Assembly (NCBI GenBank): GCA_013397795.1
Contig: VZTJ01004697.1
Span: 476,649-540,648 of the forward strand
From: Orthonyx spaldingii
Taxonomy: Eukaryota; Chordata; Aves; Passeriformes; Orthonychidae
DNA: 64,000 bases
Reading direction: 5' to 3'
Part shown: piece by piece, positions 11,331 through 26,300 of the stretch
How positions within the stretch are numbered: position 1 is the stretch's first letter
Layout: each line of letters starts with the position of its first letter
The notes under the pieces: generated by a model
What the model saw: the letters and a program-made list of their open reading frames with translations, nothing else
Database searches by the model: none
Told to the model about the DNA's origin: nothing
Made by a program: the position numbers and the translations under genes

Positions 11331-14300
11331 CTATTTAGTTCAAAGAGGATTGGTGGCTTGTTAAGAGTGTAATTAAAAGGTAATACCTTATTTTGGGCCA
11401 CAAATGAAGTTTGTCATTTTTCCAAATTTCAACATTCCAAGACTGCAGTGGCTGTAAGGCGGTTCTCTCTTCCAAATAACAGATTATGCCATTTGGAGGA
11501 AATGAAAGGAGGATTTGGTACCAAGCATGTTTAGAGGAGACATTAAGGCACAGCTGGTGTGGATAGTTAGAATCACGTTATTGCTGTTGGGAGGATTTTA
11601 GACTGGTGTTTCTCAGAAATCTGAGCTAACTGGTGTTGCACTTAATATTTTGCTGGGCATGGGTCAAGATACGCAGTAATGCACAGTCTGAAGGATCAGA
11701 AGGTGCCACAAATTAGGTTAGACAAAATGCTACGGTTTGGATGGATTTAGTCTCTGAAACCGTAAGCCTCCAGCAAAGGCTATTAGAAAATGTCACACAG
11801 TGGGGATTATGTAGAGATCACACTGTCACATTTGACACAGGTATAGCTGCCTCGTGTTTCTGTATTGTAAAGGCACGAAAGGATAAGACCTTATCTTAGG
11901 AGCTAGGAGTGGCCTTACATTTTGTACTTTCCAGGTTCATTACACTGGATTTGGAGCTGGTTTTGCTGTTGGTGCCTTTGTCTCAGCTCTGCCACCAGTC
12001 ATGCTGCAAGGAGCCCTGTCCTTGAGCCAGGTGCCATCGGAAATGTTCCCTCTCCATCACCCGGAATTACTCTGGGCAATGTGGAGGGTGATGTGCTGGT
12101 AGTTACCCTGTGCCTTAGACATACCAGTGCTCTCAGGGTTGGGACAGAAACAGACAGGCCAGCAACGGACGGAAACAACAGAGACAGAAACCAGCAAAGA
12201 CAACTTAGAGTAGTACAGGACTCAGCTCTTTGCCCTCTACCACATGAAATAGAGCGAACAGCAGGCAGTGGGACAGGCATTGCAAAGAGCAAAGCAGAGA
12301 ACATCACCCCTGCCCAAAACCACTCTTGAAGTTGGCAGCCCTCCCAGCCACACGTGTGCAGTCTGCAGAGTGGGGTGGCACTGCACAGGTGTGCTGCAAG
12401 GGCATCAATCCTCTCAGTTCTCTTCATGTGCTGGGAATTTAATCCATGGGCAGTGGCCAAGAGACTGTGGGCTATGCAGTGAAATGTGCACTCATTATGC
12501 AAGAGAGAAAAACAGCTTTAGTAGTTTTAAGTGTCTGGGGTTTGTCCTTTTATGTGCATTTTGGGGTATATGTGGCGATCTCTGGATGACCAGGCTATCT
12601 GCATTTGCATGGGGCTCAGAAGTATCCAGATACGCCTCAAACCTTTGTGTGCACCCAGCAAGAGCTGCTGCCTTATAAATCCCTTCCTGAAACCCTTCTT
12701 TTCCAGCTGCTGGGGCTCTCCATTGCCACGCTGAGCACAGTCACCCACTACGGGCTCCGTTTCACCCTCATCAGCAATGTCTCCCTGGACAGCAACTCCT
12801 ACAGGGTCATCCACCACAGAGGTACGTTGTGGTCGCATCCCAGGGAGACCTTTGGTGATACCAGGAGCTGCAAAATTGCCTAAAGCAGTTGAAGGAAATG
12901 CAGAGGTATCTCCAGAGAAGGAAGGAGCTGGGTTTTGGAGGATGCATTAGGACTAACACAGTCTCACAGGCATGCACTTTCCTCAGACCCACATGCCTGT
13001 AACCAAAGGATGCTGTGGGAGCACAGGGTGATCAGGTGCTTCTGTGTTTCCACCTGTTCCTCTATTCACCACATTCCCATCCTGTCCCTGTGCTGTGGTA
13101 AGAGCTGAGGAGGAGCTACTCAGTCACTAAAAGTGCACTGGGGCTGGCAGGAGACTGGAGCAGCCAGGGAAGAGGAACTATAGGTGTTGAAGCAGAACAC
13201 AGAAAATTGAGGCCAAGAGGAGAATGCATGGCAATACCTGGAGGGTTTTTTTTTGTTTTTTCTTTTTGAGGAAATGTGGGGTATTTTTGCTTTCACAAGC
13301 AAGAAGTATAAACTGAGTCTCAGGTACAAAGCTAGAGCTAAGATAGCCCAGGTACTAAAATACCCTGCTTGTCTCTGCTGCACTTGCATCTGCTGCTTCT
13401 CCCAAGCTGTACTCTGAGCTTAAACATGCTCATACCCTCTTGAGATCCTGGTTCTCAATTTCAGCTGAACCAGGCAGGTGTAAAAACTATGTTAGTCCAA
13501 AGCTTAGGTACATTCCTTCCCTGTTCCTACACATACAGGAGTTATATGTTGGCACTGACTGCAGCCTTGCAGGCTCTCCCACCCCAGCAACGCTTCCACT
13601 TGCCTTGTTTGCAAGCATTGCCTCTGCATGGTTAGAGAGCAAAGCCCTTTGCAGAGCTGTGGTCCCTGAGCCCTGCCCTGGGGTACCGGCTGTGATCCTG
13701 CCTGAGCCAGGAGGAAACCAGAGGGTGAGTGTTGCACTAGATTAGCAGTGCCTGAAGCCCCGATAGGGGCTGTGGGACAGCTGCTGCACACCAGCACCCC
13801 CCATTCGGGGGGATCCTTATCAGAATGCTGAAATAATTTTCAGCTTGTGGTCTACTGGGTGGACCAACACCGTTTTAGGCTGCTTCACTCTGTTGATGCT
13901 GTGGGAACCACTCAGAGTTTTACAGCCCTGCTGGACATACAGAGCAAAGCATACACAGATGGGGGGTATTGGACAAATTATGGAAAAATTTCAGTTCTGC
14001 AACCTGGTCATTTGGGGCCAGCTCCCCAAAATGCACTTTTTGGCCCCTCTCTGGGTGAAAGCATCAGACTAGGCCTCTGGCATCTGACCACAATTCCCAT
14101 GTCTGTCTTCCTTCCAGCTTTCTACTTTGGGATCTGCCTGAGCATGACCCTGATCCTGGCAGCCCTGCTGAGCTCTGCCGCCACGGTGCGGGAATCGCAA
14201 TGTCTCACCGCCATGGTGTGTATCTGTACCCACAGGGACTGGCTGGGAGGGGCTTTTTGCCACCTGGGGCTGGCCCCCTTCATGTGTGGGGCTGGAGGCT

Positions 14301-17300
14301 GTGTTGCCCTATGCCTGGGAGAATGCATGCCTGGGGAAGGAGGTCCTGTTGTTCCACCTTGTGCTGTCAGGGGACATTTTTGTAAAAGCATGACCTTGCA
14401 GAGTTCTTCAGGCTGAGGATTGCATCCTTCTGTGCCTAGTTTCTTTTGCCAAGGTCCTGTGTATGCAGCTTTCAGAGGGAAGGTGCTTATCTGCAAAGCA
14501 ACTGTGGTAATGACAATTCCCAGGGTATTTTTTTTCCTCCTCATCAAGTCAACACATGGTTTGTGTGGGGAAACCTTAGCAGTGTGATTTTGAGTCTCAC
14601 ATTGTTCTCCCGACTTGTCACAGCAAAACTAGCCCCTCTTCTTCCTTCATCACTGCAAACATCCACCACAGTGGTGGTGTGAGGCATACAAAGCATGCCA
14701 GCAGGCATGGGGGATTTGGGCTGGACCCTGAGTTTCAGCCTGCAAGGAGAGGTAGCACAAGAGCTGAAATTCCCCCTTTCTCCTCTCCACCATCCACAGC
14801 CAAGCGCCTGTTTGGGCCTGAACCATACTGACAGTAGTAAACTGGACTGTGAAGCTCAGCTCCATTTGAAAACAGAGCCTGCATGTAGGGCTTAATCTGC
14901 ACAGAGCAGCTTCCAGCCTTGGGGCTGGAGGCATGAGTGGTAAAGTGCTGCTCACTGCATGTTTTCCCCTGTGAAGGGCAGGAGATAACAGGTAGGTTGT
15001 TGAGCATGATATCATGTTTAATATAAAATAATTGCATTGCTATCATACACTAAAGAGATTTATCTAATCTATGTAATTGGGGGAAACGATACTGATGGCA
15101 GAAATGAGAAGAGGACACCTTAAAATTCAGTGTAAAGCAGGCACTGAAATTAATATTTTCACCTTCTCAATACACCATCTTCCTTTCTCTGTTTGAGATG
15201 CCCAAAGGGGCCTGAGTTCTCATAAATACCTTTAGCAGAATATGTGTAACTCCCCTCTCTTTTGCTGAAGTGTCTTTAATGTGTGCCTGCAATTACCACA
15301 TCTAAACCAATGGGTATGTACAGGTTAGTGGAGAATGTCATGGCTGCCTGAAGATGCAGTCAAACTTCTCTATAATGTTTATTTGTTGCCTTACTCTCTG
15401 GTATAGTTTAAGGCATGCCACTCCATAGAATAGGCTGTTAAAATCATAGCCATTTCCTGAAGTGATAGTTCAAGAGTGCCAACACATACTGAGCGAACTC
15501 CAGAGCTGCTGTCCAAAGAGGACTGTCCCAGGGCCACACGGTGCTGCTCTCCCTTCCCAGCGTAACGTGGGTGATCCTTTCCTCCAGTCGTCCATCATCT
15601 CCCCCAGCCCGGCTGGTTTGGGGTATCACAGCCAAGCTCTGCCCACCCAAGAAAACTCTGGCTGGCAGAACGCACAAACTGGCTATTGATTTTTGTGGCT
15701 CCCAGTGCATTCTATTTTGTCTTTAGCTTCCACAGTTTGGGTCCCCTGGGGGATGCGGCCGTCTTCATTTTGGACCCCCGATGGCACCTTTGCAGGGAAA
15801 TCACAGTATCGCTGCCTTGCGGGAAGCCGAGGAAGGGTGCGAGGTGCCGAGCTGCGGGCAGGAGGCGAGAGGGCCGCTGGCAGCCGGGCGGGGCCGCTCC
15901 AGCGCCGCGCTCCGCCGCTGGAGGGGGCCGCNGGAACGCGCCGGGAACGGGAGCAGCTCCTGTGAGCCCTGCGGGGTCCCCAGCCCTCAGGAATTAACGG
16001 GATCCCTGGGAGACACACAAGATATGGCCACCAGCAAGAGTATTCTCGGCTCCAAGTCGTTCAAGCAGCTCATCGGCTTCTTAAATCACACAGTGGGGAC
16101 TTTGCCTATTCCTATAAATCGCCCCCTCCCCTCNNNNNNNNNNNNNNNNNNNNNNNNNNNNNNNNNNNNNNNNNNNNNNNNNNNNNNNNNNNNNNNNNNN
16201 NNNNNNNNNNNNNNNNNNNNNNNNNNNNNNNNNNNNNNNNNNNNNNNNNNNNNNNNNNNNNNNNNNNNNNNNNCCCCCAGTTCCGACTCCCAAGGCACAC
16301 ATTTAATCTTTTATCTGCCAGCAAGAAGCAAAGGCAGGGAGAGCCAGCCCTGATGGCTGCAGCAACGGGTAATTGCAGGCAGGAGTGGAGTTTGGCCCTG
16401 TGGGGCTCCAGAACTTGTCATTGTGTTGTCCAGCTCTGCTGATACCTGCTGGGCTGTAGCTCAGAGGAGCGATCAGCCCTGCTGCTTGGAGCTTTTTTCC
16501 TTCTTCTGCAATACAGAGGATCTTTCATCTTCCCCCACTATTGATTTTAAAGGACTTTTCTTCCCTGCATAGAGTGTGTCTTATTTAGAAGACCATTTAA
16601 TTCACTCTTTAATCAAAGAGGGAAGAGACCAGACTATTTGCCTGATATCTATGGCTGTCCAGGAAACTGAGCCGTTCTAGGAGGATATCTGCATTGATGT
16701 GGCTAATCTACCACAATGCCACTTGGTAAACCAATCACCCTGGGGAAAAGCTGACCAGGATGCAGACAGGCTTACAGGAGCATTGTTTTTATCTGTTTGG
16801 ATTATATATGCTCATGCTGCCTGGCTATCTGGAGGTTTGTGTGCCTACAGAGGAGGGCTCTCTGGTCTTTGCAGGCCTTAACTGATGCTGTTCTAATAAC
16901 AGTACTGGGTGCACAATGGTTAGAAACCAGAACCGGTCAAACTGGTTTAAGCACACAGGTCTCAGGAGATTGCCTTGTAGCTGCATTAGCAGCATCAGGA
17001 GACCAGACAGATGCTACTGTGGATCCACTGACGCTTGCGAGGAAGCAGGTTCCAAGAAAGTAATTGAGAACATAAGGATAAAAAATTGTGTTCTAAAATC
17101 CAGGAATATTATCCATAAAGCTTGTCTTAAACAGGGAGAATAGCAACAGGCTTATTGACTGTCCTCCAGCTCAGGCAAACCCTGGTGATCCACGGCCCAT
17201 CATGCAGTCAGTCCTTGAATGTAAATATCCTGCAGTTTTCCCAGCCCCCGGAGGCCTTGTCGCTATTGAAGGGGAGGAAAAGGAAGGAAAACAGCCGTTT

Positions 17301-20300
17301 TCCTGGTGCTGTTTGTACAAAGGAAAGACTCTGGTACTGCTGAGGTTTAAGTGTTGTTACCTGGTCAGACAGAGAAAGGGAAAGGAAAAAAGGCAGGGAG
17401 CAGGATGCCAACCATAACATCCCAGCTGAAATTCTTACATCTGAACTTTACAGCCTAAAACCCGACATATATAGAGGAAAATTTGTGTTCAGGATGGAGC
17501 ACATGCTCCAAAAAAATTCAGTGGAAAAAGCCTCAGTGAATGCCTGGTATAACCCAGTTTTTCATCAAGATTGATGAGCTAGTAGGGCCAGCATAGAGCA
17601 CAGGCTGTTTGCTTTATTATACCCAGGTGTAGGCCAGTGTGTAGAGAGTCCTTAATATCACTGCAGCACACTTCAGCATCTTTCTTTCTAATTTAATCTG
17701 CCTCCTGTGCTCTCCGTCATGCTGCAAGACTTCTGAGTGAGGCATCTGTGTGCCAGTGGCAGAGCTGGTGCTGAGGACAGATTCCTCTTTCGGACTGATG
17801 TCACTGACTCGTGTTTGCTCTGTGGAAGGGCAAAAACACTGCGTGCTTTTCGATGAACTGGGTCAGGCAGGGAGGGACACAACCTGATGGATGCATTCTG
17901 AAGTTTGCTCCCCCTTTCCCTGCCCCTGGGCTCTGCAGTCTAGCAGGGAGCTGGCCCTTGCAATGACCACAGCAGCACCAAAAAGTAGAGGGAGCAGAGC
18001 AGGGCAGAGGTCGGCTCCTTCCCTGGAAGTGTGGGAGTTTGGCAGAGCTACAGAACACAGTCTGAGCTAAAGGATCCCTCCCTCATCCAAAGCTGACCCC
18101 CTTCACTGAAGGGGAAGCATCAGGAAGGTGAATTAAAAGAAACACCAGCCAACAGACAGGGTGCTGTTCCTGCAGATTCTTCCAAGTCTGTCGAAGAGAA
18201 ATTGTTCCTTGCAGCAAGGATTGAAACAAGGTCATTCATAAAAGAGTAATTGATATCTGCCTGATGACAGCCCTCCACAGGCTGATGTGGCTGTCTCTCA
18301 CAAAGGGAGCAGGCAGCAGCCTGTGGCTGGCTCTGAGGAGCTCCAAGGGTCTGGGAGATGGTGAACCAGCCCCGACCCTTCCACATTTTGTATGCAAACT
18401 GCACGTTGCCTTTTTCTTTTTTTTCCTCCAAATGTCTTCTAATGTAATTAGAAAGTTGCTCTTCCAAAAGCCTTTTGGCTGGGAAGGGAAAAAGCAGGCT
18501 ATAATTCATTTATAAGATGTTCTTGGAGCCGTGTAATTGCTGTGCACCAGCTGGATGGAGGGGGAGCTTCCCAAGGGGCTGCATCTTGGTATTCCCAGAG
18601 AAACCAGACAGAAATAAAGGGAGAGCTGATGCTGAACATGAAGGACTGAGATGTGGGGTGGAGCTGAGGAAGGGAAGATGAGAAGGAGGACTTTAATCTG
18701 CTGGGGATTCTGACCCCAGAGAGATGTCACAAGTGCTGGAGCTGGTGGGGGAAGGAAGGGAGAGCACAGGAGAAGAAACCTGGGTGATCACTGCTCCCCT
18801 GTTTCTCACAACTCTCCAGGTTCATGATGCGTCCCCTCAATTATAACTTGAATGGATTGATATGTAGAAAAGTGCTCACATTGCTATCAGTGCTGGTTTA
18901 TTCATCTAATTTTTTTTTTACATTTTCTTGTCTTTGAACTTGATTTTGGTGAAAATGCTGTTTGTTTGGTGGGGAAGTTGTTGGACACAGTGCAAAATGC
19001 AGTCTGGTCCTATTGAGGATCAAACTGACGTGCCTGTGTAACCTCACCTCCCCCCTCCAGTTTGTGCTATACCTGCAGGGGTTGAACCCCCTGCTCCAGC
19101 TGGGTTTTGGTCTGTGATATCTTGCCCTGCGAGCTCTTCCACATCTTCATGACTTGTAACCCCCTTGTCATGTTAGCATTTGATCAGATTTTTCCTCTCA
19201 TCTCCTTTAGGGTCTTCTGTAATCTCATTTCAGCTCCTAGCAAGGCAACGAGTGATCTCATCAGCTATATGGCCAGGCAGCTGCCAAAAAAATAAATGAA
19301 AGGAGAGACTGGACATACATAATTCAAGATTTTTCGTAAGAGCTGTACCAGGGTTTTCCCCAGTGTCCGTTGCAGAGCCTGAAACAAGGCAGCCCCAAAA
19401 AGGTGGTGAATACCAGCGGCAGTCTTGTTCCAGGAGCAAAGTCCCCAAACAGGGCAGAGAAACAGAGCAGATGGACAAGAGCCAGCAAAAGGAGTTTACT
19501 GGCACATTCACTTTCATTTCCAGGATTTGAAGTAACACGTTTTACCTTTTTGCTGCATATGAATGAGTTTGGAGCTTTTTTTTTTAACTATATCTTTTAA
19601 GCAAATTTTTTTGTGAAGCAGAACTGGTAGAAGCAATGTTCTTCTTCCTGTCTTAAGCTTGAATTTGGTAAAATTTTGTGAAAGATTCAAACTTTTTCAA
19701 GTTATTTCAGCTATATCATACAATGAAAACAGTCATAGAAAAAAATTAGAAATCAAAATAAGGTACAGTCAGCTGGGTAAGTTTCCCACATAATGTTGTG
19801 TTGAAAGAGGCACAGTTTCATGGAAAAACTTGTAAGGGCATTAATTTTCAACTGATGCTTATTCATCATCTTTTGTCATTCCAAGACTAAGCTGTGGATT
19901 CATATTTGATGACCCATTTAGTCTTCAAACACTTTACAGGCACTTTTTCCTTCTTTTCTTTTTTTCTCTCTCTCTCTCTTTTTTTTTTTTTTTTGTTTTT
20001 TTTTTGTGGACAAGATCCTTTGGTCCAGCTGTCACAGCAGGCGAGTGCTTTTTATATCAGGGTGTGTGGGTTTTTTGGTCCAGATTTGTTCAAATAAAAA
20101 CACAAAGCATGTAACTTCCAGCTCTGCAAGGCTAGGGAAGAAGACAAAAGTCAAGCCACCTCCTGCATTGTTGCTGTTATTGTTTAGACACTTCCGGGTC
20201 AGTTTCTGGCCTTGGTTATATTTCTGCCGTCCTGTTGTTTAACTAGGATGGTGCTGATCTAAGGAAGGCAGCTTGGCCATGCAGCTGTCACCTTGCTCAC

Positions 20301-23300
20301 AGAGTAAGTCCAGCTCCTCTTCCAGAGCAGATTGATTTCTATCTCTATCCCAGTTATTTGCTTCTTTATGGACTATTTGTGTGGGTTTTCCCCTCTTTGA
20401 AGCCAATAGCCAAGTTTTAAATGCAGGGGATTGAATCCCATGCATAAGGAGATGCTATTCTGGAGCACAGTCCTGCAGCACAGGGGGAGCATACTGTAAA
20501 TGTAATGTTTTTACACCTAATTTTCTTTGTCCACGAGGAATTTGGGCAGAATAGATTAACTGCTCTGCAGGAAGCTGCCTGGTTTTTTGGTCAAACTCTT
20601 CAATTGGCCACAGTGTAATTAGAGGGCTCCTGATGGAGAACCACATTATTGTCCATCTAATTTCTTTTAAGTAACTGACATTATGAGGGATATTAAAAGA
20701 AAGTGATGTTTAAACTTTAATGAAACTTGCTCGAACAAGCATATTAAATATGTCCTGATTGTGTTTGCAAATGGGTGTTTTTCTCCCCAGGCTGTAACTG
20801 TTGGTATTTTTCCCCTTTATCCTCAGGGATTTTTCTGTTTTGCTCTGGCCTTTTGTGGATTGATCCCAGCTGCCTGCTGGAGATATACACACAGCACAGA
20901 GGTAAGTGTTGGCTGCTAGGAAATACCACCAGCATCTCGTCGGAGATTTTTTTTTGTAGCAACAATTTCTCCCATAAAAGGGACATCTGGTGTTAATTAA
21001 GCCATCCATATCGAGGTCTATCAGATCCATGCTCTGCTGCATCCGTCCTTTGGAAGAACAGGGTCACCTTCATCAGCTGCCTCTTCAATGGGATCATCTG
21101 AAGGGAAAAGCCATGGAAAAAGTCATTCAGGGCAAATGCTTTGTGCTGAAGGCAAAACCAAATGCAAGTCTCATTAGCTTTGGCTTTTTCTTTTTTTTTT
21201 TTCAGGGAATGTTTGCTTTGTTTTATTTTGCTTTGTTTTAAATGAGATGCTTGACTTTTGAGAAGTCATTTCCAGCTGGTTCTAATTCCTGCTAACGTCA
21301 AATGGGAGCCTATATTCAAAAACAGTGGCAAGTTGTTCAGGTTGTCTCTGGCAGTGGCCAGGAGAAGCACCCAGGAGATGTGTTTATTAACATGCAGTAG
21401 TGGTACGGGAAAAACACCAGAGTGACAAATGGTGTTTTGGGTCACTATCATACTGGACCAGAAGGAGAAGTTTATAGGAGGTTGAATTTGAAAGAAAGTT
21501 CGGTTTTGAATTGTTAACCCAGAGCTTGCTGGTGCTGTGGTAGATGGGTGGTGTGAGAGGTGCAAGGTGCTGGGGAAGTTGGTCTTTATTCTCCTTTTTG
21601 CATCCCTGCACTCAAAACATATAAAATTTAAGAGACTCAGGAGTGTAAAAAAATCATGACATCTTTCTTTTGAAAGCAGAGCGCTGATATTTTAGGCAAG
21701 TACCTAAATAATTCAGAGAAGTGCTTGGGACTTTGATAGATGTTTTGTGCAGTAGCTCAGTCCTTGTCTCTATTTTGCTCCTCCCCAGCCCCAGACAAGT
21801 GCCATAACCTGCAATGAGGATGTGACTAACGTGAAACCTCATCCTAGTGGATTAAGGATTGACGCTACCAGCTCATCTTTTTAGGGTTACAGATATTGTG
21901 GGGATCAAAGACCAATGTGTCAGAAGGCTGGCCTTGAGATTCCCTTCTATGATGGAGGAGCACAACTCCATCAAAATCCCAGAGGCTCAGTCCATACTAG
22001 GACTGTGGCAATTGCTTTTGCCGGGCATAAGGAGCCCTGTCCCGAAATGGTTCAGTGTCCTGTGCATAAATTAAAACCTGGTCCTTCTGAAAGCAGAAGT
22101 CAAGATTAAGGTGAGGGATAAGGTCCTGCTTCTCTAGAAAGTTTTCCCAGAGCTTGCCAGTGCCCACAGTAGCTGAAAATCCTTTGAAATGGTCAGGTGG
22201 CTACACTGGACCAGGTTAAAGTTGTTGGTCAGGGTAGAAGCTGTTGACCAAGGAGATTTTGGCTGACCTGCTATTGGCCAAGGTAACAGCATAAGAACCC
22301 AGCAAGCACAAAGCAATGCTTTTTCAGATGCCAACATCTTGTGGTCCAGGTGTCTGCTGATGGCACCTGCTGGTGCCTTTGCCTTTAATGTTCTCTCTGG
22401 ATTTTTCCTCCGTGAGTTTGTCCAACTGCTTTGGAAATGTTAGGGTGAGTACTGATGGCACAACAGCATCTTTTATCTGTACACTTAACTGGCTGGATTC
22501 AATCAGAGCTGAGACATGCATGAAAAAATGTCTTTGCACAGCCTCTTTGTTTTTGCTCATTATTTCAGGCAAAACTATCAACATTTATTACATTCACACT
22601 AACAATTTAATATGGAAATAATTTGGTTTTCATGACCAACACAGAAGGGAGCACACTTTCCTCCTACTTCTGCACAAGTTAAATTGTAGATTGAAGCAAA
22701 AGCTGTGTCAGTAAAGGAGAAATGGCACCAGAAACTGTGTCTGGTCAGCATTGTGAAATTGTATTTTCCAAATAGACTATTTTAATCCATGTGCATGGTG
22801 CAGGGCATAAAAGACTGAAAAAAAATTTTGTATATTAATACAGGAATGTGCCTTTAAAAAATATTTTGCTGAAAATATTTAAAGGAGAATTGCTTTGCAT
22901 ATCTCTTAATCACTACATCTATTTTTACTTCAAATTATTTTCATGGGTTTTTTTGCTCTGAGTGCCCTGCCCACAAATGCATCCATGGTTATGGTCAGCT
23001 TTTAGTAATTGGTTGGGTTTCTGTAAGCAAAACAGCTTCCACTAGGCAAAATTAGGGGGTTTTGTAAAAGGTTTACTTTCTGGGCAAAGAAAACCAGCAG
23101 TGTTTCTGACAACAGAAAAAAAATACCATTAGAGACCATCTTGTGTTTCTCTGCTTTCTAAAATGCAAGGAGAAGCAGGGAATACAAATGAGGAAGATTT
23201 AATTAGAAGTGTCACTTACAGAACATATGGAAATTTAGTTTCGACTGAAAAGTAGCCTATCTCACTAGAGAGAGAAATGCAGATGCGAGAGAGAAATGCA

Positions 23301-26300
23301 GGTGACAGAAAGAAATGCAGATGTGTCTGCCGCTCCAGGACAGGAGCACAGCGATATAGAAAATTGAATGAGGCAGGGGCAAGACTTCTGAAGTCTCGTT
23401 ATGGAGGTGTGTGTCTGCTTGACTTTCTCAAAATAAAGAACCAAATTCAAGCAGGTGTCCTCTGCTGCCTACTGCATGTCAGTACTCGCAAAAAGAGTTA
23501 ATTGTGGTAATCTGGGGGGGAAAAATCAAACCCAGCCAAGCTGGTGGGTGTCTTGTAAGCCTGATGGGATGTACACAGCTATCAAGAAAGGAATGGAACT
23601 GAGGATGTAAAACTGAATATGGATGAATATGGCCATTACATGTGCCTGAATCACTAAGAGCACCAAGGGGGTACTGCCCCCACGTTCATGGCTAAAACAG
23701 AAATTTCAGTTTTTCCCATGAAAAATACATTGACTTTCCAGTGGCATGCCAGACAGAAAAAAAACATTTTGGAAATGCCAGCTGGGAGCTGGTGTTAGTA
23801 GTTCCTGTCCTCTCCCTCCCTACTGGCAAGGTGCCAAACATAGGCAGCACTGAAAACAGAGTCCTCGCTTCCCTTTGCAAGCCGAGGATGGGAGGTCTCC
23901 CCTGCACCAATCCATGGCAGATGCTTCAGTGGTTTACTCCTGTTGGTAAAGAAAAAGATTAAAAAAAAAAAAAAATCTACATTTTCCTCATAAAGCAGAT
24001 CCCTCTTACGGAAAATCATCTGAAACAGTAAAGCCCAATACTCAGTTGAAAAATTGTTTGGATGGTTATTATCAAGAGACAATAGATAGAAATGTTGTTT
24101 GAACATGACAAAAACAAGATGCCCTTTTTGCCTATGTGGCTCTTTCAGGGCTTTGTTTACAGTACTTCTTACAGAGAAGCTGGGCAGGGAGAAAGGAAGA
24201 GTTATTTGTAAATATTTGATATTCTCAGACCTGGGCACTGTAAACAATAGGAATCTTCTAATTTTCTATTCTTTTCTGCTTTCTTGACCTTCTGTAGCTT
24301 CTGGATGAATTCCTTCAGACAGATGTTGAATGTTTTAATTTCAAGTTATCCGCATTCCAGATGGACTCCATGTCACCATAGTCTGTTTTCTTAAAGTGAT
24401 GTATGCCAGACGTGCAGCAGTCATGAACTGAGATTTATCATGCTTTATCCTAAAAGGTTGCATCACAATGGTTCCTCCTCCCGGTGGGAGATGTGGTCTT
24501 GATAGGGAAGTGTTGCAAACCTGTCTGAGGAAGGACAGTGGCGCAATCAAAGCGAACGAGAGACCTACGTGCACGGGAGGGCAGAGGGAATGGGATGACC
24601 TCTATGCAAGCGTCTTTGCTGGAACTGCTGTGGTAACCACGGAAATGATGAGGTTTTCGGATGGTTTTCAGCCACATTAGGAAGTCCTGGTTCCCGAAGC
24701 TGAAAAGCTGAGTCTTGTTTTCCAAAGTTATTTTTATGGCAGTTCCTTTCCCACAAACTGCTGTCTGTTTAAGTGAGGTCTCTCTGTCATTCACAGCATG
24801 GCCAAAAAGAGCAGAGAATACAGAGAGGGATGTAGGAGAGACATGCCACATCTAGCACACCTGGTGGAGAGGGTTGCTTCTTCCTCCTCCTCCTCCTCCT
24901 CCCCAGCTTCCCTTCTCTCTTCACCCATTAACTGCTGCTTTACAAACCCATCTGCAGAGGCTGAAGCAAAGCTGTACTTGCAGCTGCCACATAGAAGACT
25001 TGGTACCCTTGCTAACCAACACAAAAATAGAATCATAGAATCATTAAGGTTGGAAAACACCTTCAAGATCATTGAGTCCAACCGTTAAATGATCAACTAG
25101 ACCTTGTTAACTAGACCAGAGCATTAAGTGCCACATCCAGTCATTTCTTGTACGCCTTCAGGGACGGTGACTCCACCACCTCCCTGGGCAGCCCATTCCA
25201 GTGCCTGACCCTTCAGTGAAAAAATTCTTCCTGACGTCCAGCCTGAACCTGGAACAGCTTGAGGCTCTTGTCCTGTCACTTGTTGCCTAAGAGATGAGAT
25301 GAACACCCAGCATACTACAAGCTCCTTTCAGGTAGTTGCAGAGAGCAATAAGGTGTCCTGAGACTCCTTTTCTCCAGGCTAAACACCCCCAGCTCCCTCT
25401 CACTGGATTTCCTCTCCAGACCCTTCACCAGCTCCACTGCCCTTCTCTGGACTCGCTCCAGCCCCTCAATGTCTTTCTTGTAGTGATAGGCCCAGAACTG
25501 GACACAGGACTCGAGGTGTGGCCTCAGCAGTGCTCAGTACAGAGGGACAATCAGTGCCCTGATCCTCCTGGTCTAACTATTTTTGATAGAAGCCAGGATG
25601 CCCTTGGCCTTCTTGGCTACCTGGGCACTGCTGGCTCATTGTCAGCTCTTACCCAGCATCCCCAGGTCCTTTTCCACTGGGCCCCTTTCCAGGCACTGTT
25701 ACCCAACCAAGCCTTTAACACTGCATGAGGCTGTTGACCTCATGACCAAAGTGCAGGACCAGGCACTTTGCCTTGTTGAACCTGAGGTCTGGTATTACGT
25801 TCTGGGCCCTTCTGTGAAAGAAACCAGAGGAGTTTCTATTTCACATCATCTTCTGCTGTTCCCTTTCTCTGCGGCAGCTGAGCCAGTCCTTCCAGCAATC
25901 CTGTGGCCCTGGCCCCATGAGTCAGGATGGTAGGGTGGGTCACTGACACTAAAATTGCTGCAACATAAAAGGAGCTTTGCAACAGAATGAGCATTTTAAT
26001 TACAGAGATTAGTTCACAGGTAAAAGCGTAAAACAGATTAAATTACGATTTCCCAATTCAGGAATTTGAAACTGGTGCAAATAGTTGTCCATATTTCTGT
26101 AAAGGTCTGACTCCCCCTGTCCTCTGAACGAAGAGGTTGCTTAGATTTGCACTGACTGCAGTGATATGGTGATCTCTTAATTATCAAGTGATTTCTAAGG
26201 TTGCTGGGTGATTTAAAAATGAGTTTCACCTGTGGCTTTTGGCCCCCACATGAGTGGGAAGGCATTAGCCCCTCTGTGCTGCCCTGCTTGGACTTGGAGA

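Noticed and set aside
22200..22250. TTGGTCA...TGACCAA inverted half-sites resembling a nuclear-receptor element
   Set aside because: The spacing is 13 bases rather than 3, so it does not fit a standard response element.
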